Below, one piece after another: positions 10,735 through 22,077 of a stretch of DNA of 53,016 nucleotides. The stretch comes from Zarea fungicola. Lineage: Eukaryota; Ascomycota; Sordariomycetes; Hypocreales; Cordycipitaceae. The translations under genes were made by a program, and so were the position numbers. The stretch covers positions 4,249 through 57,264 of the forward strand of contig FWCC01000139.1 in NCBI GenBank assembly GCA_900169235.1. The letters run 5' to 3'. Under the pieces are notes generated by a model. That model saw only the letters and a program-made list of their open reading frames with translations. It was not told the origin of the DNA and did not search any database. Position 1 is the stretch's first letter; the number at the start of each line of letters is the position of its first letter.

Positions 10735-11727
10735 TCATTCCTCTGATTTTGGGCGAAGTGATCTGGCTTCTAGTTGACGTTTGCGCTCTAGCTTGGCGTA
10801 ATGAAGGCCACAGGCATTGCAAAGCGTACGAGCGCCATCAGGACCACGCCTCCATTCGGGGGTGTCAATCCTATTGCAGCTGTGGCAGCGACCAGGAGGC
10901 GCAGCACGACCACGGCGTTTCTTAACCTCATTGACTGGGTAATGGGGCTTCATGCCATCGCTGCACGTATTGACATCACGGTTCTCTTCATCCCTAGCTT
11001 TACGGGCACGGGCACGTTCGGTATGCTGGACAACCTGGCCAACCTGTTCTAGAGATCTCTTGATATAGTCGACATTCGCGATCATCTCATTCACTTCACA
11101 CTCTGTGGGCAAACGCTCGGGGACACCTTCATCTCCATGCTCCTGCGCGACGCGTCCGTAAGCCTCGGCAAAGTTGAAGATGGTACGGGCGTGTGAGCCA
11201 ATGCGGCTGAATGATTCCTGGTATGTCCAGTCCTCGTAAGGTCTCTGCGCATGGTTGTCTATGCGATTAGGGGGAGCATCCAATGAAGGCGGGAAATCTG
11301 TAGGAAGAGGCAACTGGCCAGACGGCGTGTCGTTCAGCTGGTAGGGGTGGGAAGTAGGGGCAGATGATTGAGGATAGCCGGAGACAGAACGGCGGTCATT
11401 GTGTACAGAGCCGCCGTGGGGGCCATGTGGCTTGCCATGACGGTTTAGCCTGCGATTTGTGGCAGGAAGCAGGCCCGGATGTTTTGGTGAGTTGGCATAC
11501 GTGGGAGTGCTTTTTGGTTCCGGGTTCGAGCCGTACTGAAGAGCAGACGGCGAGGGCAGGCCACTTGAGTGAGGCTGAGGATAACTGCGGCTTGGTACAT
11601 GCGGCCGCGGGTATTGGCTGGCGGGAAGGTCCTTGGTAATATCGGAGATTGGGGGGAGTGACTGGCGTGGCTGGCCGGCAAGGGCAGGCGGCACAAGGCC
11701 GGGTGTCTGTTGTGAGGCGGCAATCAT
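10735..11727 (-). CDS. NsdD/Csm1-like GATA transcription factor
   Basis: Predicted nuclear DNA-binding regulator. Intron-free ORF of 330 residues. A GATA-type zinc finger (C-x2-C-x18-C-x2-C, about residues 281-306: CHSCNR, TPEWRRGPDG, LCNACG) is followed by a basic HYAKLERKRQLEARS tail. Upstream are the conserved VKKRRGRAAPPGR segment and a predicted helix (IANVDYIKRSLEQV) that I associate with NsdD of Aspergillus, Csm1/Ltf1 of Fusarium and SUB-1 of Neurospora, which govern sexual development, light responses and secondary metabolism. The N-terminal 150 residues are Pro/Ser/His-rich and disordered. Orthologues I remember are over 400 residues, so this is a shortened paralogue or diverged copy. 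Finger residues look intact, so DNA binding is plausible. Confidence 0.93.
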   Translation of the reverse strand: MIAASQQTPGLVPPALAGQPRQSLPPISDITKDLPASQYPRPHVPSRSYPQPHSSGLPSPSALQYGSNPEPKSTPTYANSPKHPGLLPATNRRLNRHGKPHGPHGGSVHNDRRSVSGYPQSSAPTSHPYQLNDTPSGQLPLPTDFPPSLDAPPNRIDNHAQRPYEDWTYQESFSRIGSHARTIFNFAEAYGRVAQEHGDEGVPERLPTECEVNEMIANVDYIKRSLEQVGQVVQHTERARARKARDEENRDVNTCSDGMKPHYPVNEVKKRRGRAAPPGRCHSCNRIDTPEWRRGPDGARTLCNACGLHYAKLERKRQLEARSLRPKSEE

Positions 11728-13017
11728 TTTTCTTGGATAGATGAGAGGTAAAGAATTTAATTTGTGAGATCATGTAACGATATGTTATATTGTAAGTGAA
11801 AAAGATTGAAAGGTGACAATCTGAGTGACCACCGCCATGATCCCATATCATTAAAGCTTACTAAGTCATGCCTATCTTCCTCGCTGAAGAAGGTAACCAC
11901 TATGACTTCCCTCGTGTGGAGGCTGCGAAATTACACGGCGCGCGCGGAGAGATTATTCGGCCACGATGTGTACGTAGATGGGCGAACCCCAGCCCGCGTG
12001 ATATGAGATGTTCTCTGTGGTGGTGTGGTGGAGACCAATAAGCTAGACACGAGATGACGCCAAGACCAGATGTACCTGTGGGGTGAGCGCGGTGGACAGG
12101 TACCAGCGGGCGATGAACTGAAGTGAGCTGGGGGCCGGCCGAGTGATGGCCCCCCGGCCATGGCGAACCTTGCACAGGTTTTGGAGTCCAGAAGAGGCCG
12201 CGGAATACCCAACAAAATGCGTACAAGGGGCCGGTTTTATTGCTAGCAGGGGAGGTGTGGCAGGACGAAGGTGACTGGTGGGGCTTACAGCTGTTTTGAG
12301 AGCACAAACGGTTGATCGAGTGCAGAGTGGACACGCCCCTATCGGCCGGTGACGGTTGCTGTTGCTCTGTGAGATGCGAGTTGAGCCGGGGTCCCTGGCC
12401 ACGCAAGGGTACCGGGCAACGTTTCCCCAACTCGATGTACCAGGGGCCATTATTGAAGCCTATGAAGCTAGTGTGTACAGGCGGGGCTACGTCTCTTATC
12501 CAAACCAAGCAGCCGCATCTAGCGATGGCTCAGTTTGTTTCACGTCACTGCAGTGGCATCGCCTTGGCAATTCAACTTTGACAAAGTACTGTACTCGGCA
12601 GGCCCTTTTCCCCGAGAGGGTAGCGTTGCTCTTTGCTGCATTTAGCCGTGGTGTATGTGGGCCAGCTTGAGGCACGGACTTGCTCTGGTACAGTGACCTG
12701 GTGTCGCACTCAAAGTCTTGTTTATTGGACACGGGAAGGCAAGGGATTGAGATCTATTTCATTTATCTTTTATGGTGGCATGTAAAATCGAGTTTAGCAT
12801 CTCACCAAGCCCTCACCAAGTAATGCTTCGTTCAAGAAGGCAGCCGGTTGTGCTCCGGCAACTGCACGTGTATCCTCAGGGTCCATACAGAATCCATCTA
12901 CTTTGCTATTGCCAGATTTATTGAAACTTAATGATTGAAACTTCAATATTATTAAACTTCCAAAGTTGTACATGCTTCAAAAGGTTCTTTCACTACGCCT
13001 TATGTTATACAAGCATG
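11728..13017. other. Intergenic with a diverged repeat copy
   Basis: Between two divergent-looking but same-strand regulators. ORFs at 11900-12732 on both strands are mutual shadows over GC-rich repeat DNA. The section from about 12030 to 12330 resembles the repeat at 19935-20375. The last 250 nt are AT-rich and are probably the 3' flank of the next gene. Confidence 0.45.
12030..12330 (+). repeat. Diverged copy of repeat family A
   Basis: By eye this aligns with 19935-20240: shared blocks include tgtaCctgtggGgt, a gatgaact-ga-gagctgg block, GCGGAATACC followed by aggGGtgtgGC, and GTTGATCGAG. Divergence is high and edges are uncertain. No coding motif is seen, so it is probably an old mobile-element remnant. 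Confidence 0.4.
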
Positions 13018-15084
13018 TCAAACGCCCCATTGCAAGGTTCTCAGTGGTGAAACACTTGGACATAGATTGTAAGTAGATGAGCCCATTGAATAGATCTGGA
13101 AATAAGACGTATGGCCAGTATCGGTGTTGTAGTCAATAATGCTGCTTGCGTCCAGCGCCGTGGCTTTATAAGGGTATATCCCCACGAAGCGCGAAGCGTT
13201 TTCGTGATTAAAGGAACTGGATGGGCCGAAGACTCCATGAGACTGAGGGTAGTACGGGCGGTGGTTGATAGTGTCGTAGTCGGCATTAATGCTTCCGTTT
13301 GGCTGGGGGGCTTGAGCCGTGCGCGTCCCCTCGTAGCTTGGGATACCTCTGTTGGCGTAGTAGTTGTTGGCGTAGTAGTTGTTGGCAATGTTTCTTGTGT
13401 CTGGCTGTAAAGTATGCATCGCTATGCGGCCTGTATGAAACTGAGAATAGTATTCGGCGTCATAGTTGTCGGCATTGGCGCTTGTGTCTGACTGTGTGAT
13501 TTCTCGACCGAACATGGCTTGATTGACACCCTCGTCGTTGGGCAGCATAGCATGCGCCCACGCCGTGCCGTACGGCAGCGCATACAGCGGTCGCACGTCT
13601 AGACCATCAGAAACATTTTCGTTGTTAAAGCGATGTAGAAACTGAACGCAGGTATTACGTCGAGGCTGAGGACATAATATGTGATTACCGGGGCTGGCGA
13701 GTTCCCTTTCAATGTGATCTTGCACATGAATTATTAATTCATTCTCAGTTGGAAATTTTAACGTACACCCTGAAACCAGACATACAAGAATTTGGTGCAT
13801 TGTAGTCATTCGAGTTGACGAGGTTAAAGTACACAATGGATGGATCGCGTTAATTTCGCCGGTGGGTTGTTGGCTGTCTTGTTGAAGAGTTTGAGGTAGT
13901 GGAAATCCTTGACTGGGGACAGACGTGTTTCTGGTCTTCCCAGCGTCATGGACTTGTTGGCTGTTTGGTAGACGAGTCTGGGCAGAGGTGTCGCCATCTT
14001 TAACAGAGCCTGCGTCCGTTGTGATTGTAGAAGGCAGGCTTCTCGATGTGCCCTTCGAAATGTGGCCGACAGAGTCGGCGGTGTCTACGAGGTGACCCTC
14101 GTGCAGCCCTCGACCAGGAACGCAGGCAGACACTGTTATGGGAGACTTGTCGAACGTGTCGGAGTTGTGCCTCTTGAGGCATCTCGTGATTTCGTGACGA
14201 TGAAAACTTATCTGATGAGCACTTAATTCATCCCTGCGCTTGAATTGTTCATTGCAACCTTCGTGATCGCACGCATGAGGGCGCTCGTCAGAGTGAATGG
14301 GTTCTACCACAGGTTGTCGAGTTTCCATCTCAGTTGACGAGACCAATTGATGGATTTCAGCATTATATCTGGCGTGCTGCTGACTGTCTTCTCGAGGAAA
14401 AGTATCGGGTAGTGGAGATTGCCGGCCGGTGACAGGGATGGAGATACGCCCTGGCGCAGGCATTGGAGTTTCGCTAATGATTGCTCCCTTTGTGACCTGA
14501 TTTTCTTGGCTGTCGAGATTCTCGCTATTCTGTGTTGGTAATCTTCTTTTCTTATGAGTCTTCTTGGTGTGACGACGAAGTGAACTGGCCTATAAACATT
14601 ATTAGCTGACCTGCTGTAGTTTTATCCGTCAGAATTTCTATACATGATGGTATCTACGTGGACAGATATTGCATTGATGCTCTCGGGCAAGGGGGGCCTG
14701 TTTCTCCTTGTAATGTATTGTTAGTGTTGGAGAAGTGCGAGATTGTCATGATGGGGGACTACGTACCTCATTACGAACTGTTTTCTGGAGTTTAGATCGC
14801 GGTCGGTACTGTCAAATTGATGGATGCTTCATGAACTCACCATGTATCCATTTGTCGGAGATCTGGGCCACATCAGGAAATTTGCATTCAACACCGTTAT
14901 CCTGGCAGGTTGTACATTGAAGTTCCTTTCTGTCACACCATATATTGAGATACTTGCACCTTAAGCAAGTCTGGTTCTTTTTAGGTCTGGCTCTGCGTCG
15001 CTGGTTTCGGTTGGTGCCGTTGGACCGACCGTCACGGCCCTCAGACGCCCCACCGTTGTGGGAGTCGACACCGCACCATGCCAT
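13018..15084 (-). CDS. Zn2Cys6 plus C2H2 zinc-finger regulator
   Basis: Predicted DNA-binding regulator. The first 90 codons (from ATG at 15084) hold a Zn(II)2Cys6 cluster, C40-x2-C43-x6-C50-x6-C57-x2-C60-x6-C67, preceded by RRRARPKK. The frame then meets TGA (14812-14814) but continues in phase as QYRPRSKLQKTVRNE to a GTACGT donor. A 177-nt intron (14590-14766, branch GCTAAT, TTATAG) leads in phase to SSLRRHTKKTHKKRR and a 481-codon ORF. That ORF has one clean C2H2 finger (CDHEGC, then RRDELSAHQISFH) and a second (CLVSGC, ELIIHVQDH). The C-terminus is Tyr/Asn/Ser-rich with a doubled NNYYA. An alternative 63-nt intron (GTGAGT..ACAG) would also bypass the stop in phase, so it is either intact with a micro-exon or carries one nonsense change. 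Confidence 0.75.
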
Positions 15085-16574
15085 TAAGTCTTCAAATTTC
15101 GAATTAGCATCAAATTGTAGTAAAGACTAATACGGGAGGCTTCACTTACCAAACATTATGTGTTTAGATCCTTATAAAAGAAAGAAGTGAGTGGGTAGCG
15201 CTGAACCATGAGTATGAACACATAGGGAAAAAACATAACGCAGAAAGTGAATTATATATAGTATAGGAAATCCCATGAGAAAGGAGGTCAGCCTGCTCTG
15301 ACGTTGGGGCATATTTGCCGCATCATAATTTGCAATTGTGCCAACCAGAGAGCCTGATGGAGAAGTGTGTTGGGAGGAAAGTTGTAACGTCCCAGTTGAG
15401 AAACGAACGCGAGGAAGGCCGAGGTTGAGTTAACAGCATAACATCCACAGACCCATGGAAGCCACAACGGCACGCTGTTTTGGAGTAGGGTGTGTACCTA
15501 GAGTTCCGCGCTCTGTGGCTGGCTTATGACACAGCTACTAAGATCGGTCCACTTCAGCTCTATTCTCGTCAAGGCCCGGAATTGCACTGGCACATCCGGA
15601 CGTCCGCCGCAGTCGAGACCACTGAACCATGTGGGGAGACGAGGCGGAGGTACGAGGACACTAGCGATACGCAATGAAATCAAACCTGCACAGGCAGGAC
15701 GGGACCGCCAGTCCCCTGCAGCGTAGCGTGACTGGCAACTCAGGAACGCGCTAGGCACGTTCGGCCGGATGGTACATCGAAGAGTACATGCAGGCGTACA
15801 GTAATTTTCAGTCACACATTGAAGTGGCACGCATTCTGGTAGATCAACAAGTGACAAGGCCACTATTCGTGGACAGTCGACTCAACGAGTTGGCAACCGG
15901 GCATGATTGGTCGTTTGAGTAGGTGTGACAGTGTTCACCTGCGAATCACACGGAGTAGTTCTCTCACGCCATATTTGTGATAGCCAGGGTAAGTTCCCTA
16001 ATCCATGAGTTTTGCGAATTGATTACTCCGTGGCACGAGGTTTATGCTACCTCTATTGCCTGTAGCCTTGCCGTCACTGGCGCACGCAACTGGTTGCCTT
16101 CCTGCCAGGTGTGGATGGCACTCTAGACTAAATGTGCCCGCGAACGTGCCAACGTCAGGTATGAAGAGAGCCAGGATGCTACTCTCTAGTCTTTCCACAT
16201 ACAAGAACCGGACTGAAGGCTACAACTCAGCCGCACCCAAAAGACCAACATATAGAAATGGGACTGAGAACATGAACTGTTGAAGTGATTACTTCCACTT
16301 AGAGTTGTTATAATACAATAGTAACAGAATAAATATCAGTAAAATTGCAGCATCGATACTGCCTCGCACACATCCTAAGACGGAAGTAGCAGCGTCCGGA
16401 ACACTTCGTATCCAAGCCGTTAGATCCCAGCCCTGCGCCTGGCTTAATGAAGAAACACTTTTGACAATGTTGGTCCATCACTGTCCCCTGTAACCTCAAA
16501 CGAGCTGCTGAAGCCACAGAGCAGAGCTCCGCATGGAATGGTGGCCTGCACCGATGACAAGTTTTGAAATATCG
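15085..16574. other. Intergenic, no supported gene
   Basis: Upstream of the Zn2Cys6/C2H2 gene. ORFs at 15288-16517 are short and overlapping, with no motifs. The 15480-16250 part has the mixed GC-rich texture of degraded repeats seen elsewhere in the window, but I could not pair it with another copy. Confidence 0.4.
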
Positions 16575-17510
16575 TCAAGGGTAGAAAGCTTGACCGTTCG
16601 TAGTATCTAGAATGTGGCCGTTGCTGGTGCTAGTGTATGGCTCGTGGGCAATGAAGGGCGATGTCGGAAGGTATGCATGTCCCATAACCAGCGTGTCAGG
16701 ACTTGCTAGGCTAGCCCCGATAAGGGAGCTAGGCCAATACGGTACGATGTCAGCGTAAACTGAGTTAGCACCACTAGTCATCATGGGATAACCGTAGGCT
16801 TCGATTAGGGTCGGAGAGAAAGGGAGAGCGGTAGCCGGAAGGTTGCTCATGGGAGATGTGGGCGATGTTGGCGGCTCAGTGACGCCATTTGTTATTGGGC
16901 ACAGACAAGTAATAAGGGGTTGCATGAGATATTTGAGTTTGAGCTTTACCTTTTCACTCTCGCGGCGAGGGAACTTGCCACCACCGTGCGCGTTCAGGCT
17001 TTTGAGAATAGAGACGTCAGCATGGTGGACGAAAGCGTTGATAGCTTGCACAAAATCCTGGAATAGCTTTGCACACTGTAATTTTCGACCATGCCGGTCA
17101 ATATCTCTCTGGAAGCATTCAACCAAGCAATCAATAGTAGCCTGCGTAAGCTTGTAAGCAACTCCATTGCTTATGGCCACCTCGGCCTGCGCAGGGTATG
17201 AAATATAGGTAACATGCGTAACATGAGCGTTAATATCAATGTAGGCATTCTCATGGTACGCATCCGCTGTGCTAGCGTCCGGAGCCCCAGGGATAGTGAT
17301 TGAGGTAAGAAGCCAGATGGCTTCTCTTTTCGATAGTATAGCTTTCAGAAGGTTTTGCTGCTGGTGTACGGAGCTGAGACGGGAATTGTCCTTGTTGAAA
17401 GGTTTCAGAATTTTCTTGAGCTGAGTCACTACACTGGAGTCCAAGGCAACAAGGACGGAGTCTTTATCAGCAAAAGCGGCAGCTGAGGCTGGTAGTAATT
17501 TTGACGCCAT
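16575..17510 (-). CDS. Unrecognised 311-aa protein
   Basis: Not recognised. Intron-free ORF starting ATG at 17510 (MASKLLPAS) and ending TAG or equivalent at 16575. The first 210 residues look folded and mixed helical (TQLKKILKPFNKDN, VAYKLTQATIDCLVECFQRD, VKLKLKYLMQPLITCLCP). The last 100 are Pro/Ser/Thr/Tyr-rich and probably disordered. There is no signal peptide, membrane span or catalytic motif. Same strand as the two regulators to its left, but 1.5 kb away, so co-regulation is unsupported. Its length and composition argue for a real gene; a regulatory protein is possible but only a guess. Confidence 0.6.
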   Translation of the reverse strand: MASKLLPASAAAFADKDSVLVALDSSVVTQLKKILKPFNKDNSRLSSVHQQQNLLKAILSKREAIWLLTSITIPGAPDASTADAYHENAYIDINAHVTHVTYISYPAQAEVAISNGVAYKLTQATIDCLVECFQRDIDRHGRKLQCAKLFQDFVQAINAFVHHADVSILKSLNAHGGGKFPRRESEKVKLKLKYLMQPLITCLCPITNGVTEPPTSPTSPMSNLPATALPFSPTLIEAYGYPMMTSGANSVYADIVPYWPSSLIGASLASPDTLVMGHAYLPTSPFIAHEPYTSTSNGHILDTTNGQAFYP

Positions 17511-18589
17511 GGTGGACTATTTGCAGAAGCAGTGACACATATGACGGCCGTGGAAGCTTAAGGTTGTTTGTGCTGCATATGTTTGACGGTACCCGGCAAC
17601 AGAAGAGATAAAAGCCACAGGAGTGCCTGGAAGATGGCAAGTAATAAAGTGCGTAGACCTAACGCCAAATAGTTGTGCAGGGCGGTGATGGCGGGGCAGG
17701 TTGGAGCAGAAGCCAATTAGCGATCAAACCGGATATGATCAGATGATAAGTCTGAAAAAGGGCACACCGAGATTCAGGGCTGACAAGACCTTTTACTGTA
17801 CATATGTGCGTCCACGGCAGCGGGACTTAGCTTTACGTTACAGTGCTAACTGGTATTTAGCCAGCAGCAGGCTGCCGGCGGAGCCCTGGCTCGGTGAAAT
17901 CACGTCGGGATGTTCAACGGGTTATTTACGGGTTGAAATGTCAGAACCGTATACCGCACCACAATCCGCAAATGGGCAGCGGTGATTGACACCAGGAAGC
18001 GTTAGACAGCATACAACTGCGGCGAAGAGAATTGGCAACTAGCTGCTAAGGTAGGTCGACTGCCTGCCTAAACCCCACACCAGGCTTGCAGATTGCTAGG
18101 TTACAAATTGCTGTAAAAAGCCGACGGCATACCTGGCCAGTTTGCGAAGGGACCTGCCAAGTAGCATGGCTTCCCTTGCCTGGTTCGTAATCAGCCGAAA
18201 CAGTCACTACATGCAATGGTTCTCAGGCATACGTGTCCAGTAATTTGGCTTTATGGCACGTCTTGGCATTGGTGAATCAATACAATTGTTGAATCAAATA
18301 CACATATGGGTTTAAAACGAGAACACAAATAACCGGCTCTTCTTTTTGGCAGGCCTTGGCCAGACCATTCAACTTTGGTTGGCCTGCGCAAATAGTAGGT
18401 ATTTCACAGTCGGCCGAAGCCAATTATTTTTCATCAGACTCGCTGAATCCATCTACACGTCGACACTTTGGCCTTGCAGTAACACTTCGCAGGCACCAAA
18501 ACGGGTGATTGTGGAAACGATACTCTCCACATGTGGTAACATGTCCATACGCCTGGCATACGGCATCTGCATGGGCGGCTGTTGGATAA
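17511..18589. other. Intergenic, no supported gene
   Basis: Promoter side of the 311-aa gene, then about 1 kb of moderately GC-rich DNA without a credible ORF. No repeat partner was found by eye. Confidence 0.4.
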
Positions 18590-19012
18590 GTGCATAATGC
18601 ACTCCCTTATCAAGCCGCAGCTGACTATGGGCCGGAGGCGGTGACAACTCGACCCCTATGTCGTGCTCTACCAAGGCACTCGCTGCGTGATCCCCGTTTG
18701 GAGTTTGTTCGGAGACCAGGAGATCCTACCTTCCGGGTAGCCTCGCGGGTTTGTTTCAGACATTCCTTTATAACAGGGCCATGTAAGACCGGATAAACAG
18801 ATAATGCTACTATATTGCGAGAATTCTAAGATGAAAGGAAAAGATATCTTCCGGCTTGTCGACGCGTTAAGTGTTTCGTGCGCTACCCCGCTACTCTGGA
18901 CAGTCCCATCAGTCTAAGTCCAAAGAACCATGACGCCTCAGCGTCGTTCTCAGGAACCAGAAAGCAGGTGCACAGCTAACATGGCGTTAATTACTAGTTG
19001 AATTAAAAATGG
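18590..19012 (+). repeat. Repeat family B, uninterrupted copy
   Basis: This aligns nearly end to end with 22984-23345 joined to 23970-24073. Shared landmarks in order: AATGCACT..ATCAAGCCGCAG, TTCCGGGTAGCCTC, TTTCAGACATTCCTTTATAAC, GCTACTATATTG, AAGATATCTTCCGGC, GTCGACGCGTT, TACCCCGCTAC, GACAGTCCC, GACGCCTCAG, GCAGGTGCACAGCT and GCGTTAATTACTAGTT. It carries the empty target TCAGT at 18909-18913 where the other copy has an insertion. Coding content none; likely an old transposon fragment or duplicated intergenic segment. Confidence 0.85.
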
Positions 19013-21044
19013 TAGCGATGTATGAACAGTAGAGAAGATATTAACAATTTAACCATAAATTCGAGACGTTTTGGGCTAAATATTATCAGAAACAATCTTG
19101 CTGTCGAATAGGAAGAGGTCACTTACAACACGTCAATCAGGGGAACAGCCAAAATGAATCGTGCAAGTGGCGCCAAAGAAACCCGAAAGCTGACTTTGGT
19201 CATTTTTAGGATTGTGTTTAGAATAAAAAGGGATATGTACAATAATGGGAGAGCAATAGTTTAATACTTTTCAGGCAGAATGGCCGGGACCGCTGCCACT
19301 GGTATATTCATCTCCATACGCATGCCAGTGATCAGCCTGTCAAACAATAGGCACAAGGGGTACATCTGGTACATATGAAGCCACAACGTAGAACGTGAGT
19401 CCACCGGCTACAATTGCCACCCATCCTCTCCACGCCGAACGCAGGGGTTATGGCTAACGCACTTTGAGCTGCGGTCTGCATTTTCCCCTCCACTGCCGCC
19501 ACCAAGTTGACTGGTGGCCGCTTCGTGGTACACGGTGACCTGTGCTTGTAGTGAGTGTGTTTTGTTGTTCACTTGGCACACCGCGTTTTGTGTTGAACCT
19601 TCATTTGGGATACGTTGAGAATCAGCCTTGAACGCTGCGACAGTCGGAGCAACTGGCGAGCGGTAGTGGATGTTGACGATGGGGAATACTGGAAATTGGT
19701 CATGTTGTAACACCTTACTTGAATGGGGGGAGCACCGGGGAGTGCTTTGCGGTCAATAAACTGGGTTGAAGGGCGATGCCGTCTTCATCTCCGGCAGTCC
19801 GCCCCCCAATTTCCCTTTCCTTTTCTGTGAAACCACTCTGTGCGCCCGTAGAGATTATTCTGCCCAGTGTGTACTTAATGTCAAAATCCAGTTGCCAGTA
19901 ACTTACTAGTAGTTGCCCACCACGGTCAGCCCACGGATGTATCTGTGGAGTCGGCGAGGTGGTAAGGCACGCTGGGTCATGAATTGACTGGAGCTGGCCC
20001 AGCGACACCCCCAGCCAGTTCGTACCTTACACAGCCGTGGCAGCCCCGAAGATGGCGCGGAATACCTAGCGACTTACCTGTAAAGGTTGTGGGGCATGTT
20101 TCACTGTTTTGTTAAGCTAGTACAGGGGTGTGGCCGGATGAAATTGAGAGAAATGGAGGAGAGGCTTGCGCCTTTCTTAGCTGGTTCTGACCTGACAAGG
20201 AGTTGATCGAGAAGCGGAGCGAACATGGCTCAATCGCCAGGTGGAGTGTTGAGTGATGACCAGCTGGAGCAAGGGCACCGGCCTTGCAAAGAAGCGGCAG
20301 TTTGATGTGTCAATTGTAAGTGGCCATAATTGAACCTCGTGTACGCCGCAACGGAACTGGAGGGTGTTGTCACCACACCCTAGGTATGAATCTCTGCATT
20401 TGAAGCAGTCAAATTATTAATTGCCTACACAACCTCTGTCTTGTCGCTGCCATCCACGTTAATGAAACAGGATTCACCCTGGTGTTTCCGACTCCTGGCT
20501 AGAGACACTTTATGAACACTCGACCCGACCTGGTAAGCTCATGAGAGAGTGTGCAAACAGCGCGGCAGTATAGCCATAGCCAAAATGGCTGTTGGCTCCA
20601 AAGAACTTTCTGAACATTACGATGCAGATACCGAAAATGTGTCATTCAGTCTGTCATGGCGTCTGCATCCAGCTAGTTCTGGGCAAGCCCCATAGTTCAG
20701 AACAGCCTCCAGAGGAGGAAGTGATCACTGCTGGCATCACTTTAGATAGCATCAATCAATCAACACATCAAGAAGAACTAAACCAATGACCTGGGTCCGA
20801 TATCCTGCCTGTACCAACACAGTGGGTATGCTGGCTGTAACTATTACTGAATTACTATCAAACTGAATACGAAACTCCCCTTTCTATGGACTATGAACCA
20901 GCCAGAAAAAAGAGTCTTGATTAGGCACCAGCGAGGACATTTCAAGGCTCACTTATAGCACATGCATGTGGCTAATTCTTTATCCCGCTCACGGAGTGGC
21001 TACTTGATGTTAGCTACTTGTCTAAATAAAGGTTTTGTAGGGAC
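19013..21044. other. Intergenic between repeat copy and methyltransferase
   Basis: Contains the second repeat unit (19935-20375, listed separately). ORFs at 19408-20008 on the minus strand are repeat-embedded and unconvincing. At 20584 an ATG in good context opens a 36-codon frame (MAVGSKELSEHYDADTE) that ends at 20694; it could be a first exon but I found no partner. Nothing else is supported. Confidence 0.4.
19935..20375 (+). repeat. Repeat family A copy
   Basis: From about 20065 this matches 24297-24560 closely: AATACCTAGCGAC, a GGGGTGTAGCC-like block, GAGAGGCTTGCGC, TTTCTTAGCTG, GGCTCAATCGCCAG, TGGAGTGT-GAGTGAT, GGAAGCGGCAG-like, and CGCAACGGAACTGGAGGGTG. The part before 20065 matches the more diverged copy near 12030. 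Non-coding. Confidence 0.65.
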
Positions 21045-22051
21045 TTACCATTCGAATAAAGTAGTTTTGCGATTAGCGCTTGCCTCTTTCTTCATCATTA
21101 TTCTTTGCAGGTTAAACTGTTTCTCATTCCATTTAAGGAACGTTGCAACTAAAGCGAGACGACAGTCGACAATACCAAGAAATGGAGCGCCAGGAATTTC
21201 GTGAACATCATTAGTGACATTTTGGAATCCAGCATGCGACATATCGTCTACCATCGAGGTTGAATCCCTCTTGCCCCCTCTTTTATCCAGCCACTCTCCA
21301 TGGCGTTGATCGAAAGCTTCCCACCCAGGTATTGGTTTGTCTGTTTTCGAAGTCAGGGTGAGTTCCCTGTGAATCAATATTCCGCCTTTTCGGAGGAGTC
21401 GGAATAGTGCCTTGTAGAACTCAGGCCAATCGGAGACATGCCCTACTATTTCCCGTACATGGATGAGATCGTATTTGTCCGCTTTCATATCTTGTGCTGC
21501 ACGTTCAATGTTGTCCTGCATATTCTTAAAGTTTCGGAACTCCGGCTTTTCAAATTGGATTGATTCGTATACGCCTTGAATCTTGGCGCTTTCGTATTTC
21601 TCGGCCATGGCACTGTTATACTGTTAGCTGCGTAGTCAAGAGGATAGCCTCTACTTACATGCTCCATGTACCATTACCCATTCCAAGGTCTAGGACGTTG
21701 CAAGAGCCTGCCAGCTTATCTCCGTCCTTTTCAGCTTCAGGGTACCGATATCTGCACAAATTCAGTATTAAAGCATCAGGCTTATTTCAACACTAACATT
21801 TTATTGCAGGCGTTTATGTATGTGGCCTCCACAGGTTGAAGCTCGCAGCCGGGTATACTCTCGAAAATTTGGCCAAACAAATTACGCTGTTTTGGCTCGA
21901 TGGAAGTAGTTGTATACTCCGTTGCACATACTGAATCAGCTCGGCCGTTATTGCTGTTACCGTTGTCGTCCATCTCGCCACCGTTGTTGTCTCTGCTACT
22001 GGCGCTAGCGACGATCGAACGGAGATTGTGCTGATACTCTGTCAATGCCAT
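21045..22051 (-). CDS. LaeA-like SAM methyltransferase
   Basis: Predicted class I SAM-dependent methyltransferase of the fungal LaeA-like group. Three exons: 22051-21798, 21751-21659 and 21612-21045, with two 46-nt introns in matching phase (GTTAGT..GCAG, GTAAGT..ACAG with a GCTAACAG branch). Product 304 residues. Motif I is VLDLGMGNGTWSI at about 104-116, followed by AMAEKY. The later block YDLIHVREIVGHVSDWPEFY and RLLRKGGILIHRE matches the family. At motif II, relatives as I recall read G-[VI]-D-x-S; here it is GVYES, so the usual ribose-contacting Asp is missing or moved by one. The N-terminus is Asn/Gly/Ser-rich. LaeA proteins control secondary metabolism and development; this divergent copy could be a paralogue with a different or weakened role. 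A TATA-like site only about 20 nt upstream makes Met27 (21973) an alternative start. Confidence 0.88.
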
Positions 22052-22067
22052 TCGACTCGTCGTGGGG

Positions 22068-22077
22068 TATATAATAG
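22068..22077 (-). promoter_or_regulatory. TATA-like element near the methyltransferase
   Basis: CTATTATATA on the minus strand, 17 nt before the first ATG but about 95 nt before the second in-frame ATG. If functional it favours translation from Met27. Could be chance. Confidence 0.3.

Noticed and set aside
11900..12732. Several overlapping ORFs of 78-202 codons on both strands
   Set aside because: They cover the diverged repeat A copy, overlap in opposing frames, and are Pro/Ser/His-rich shadows without motifs.
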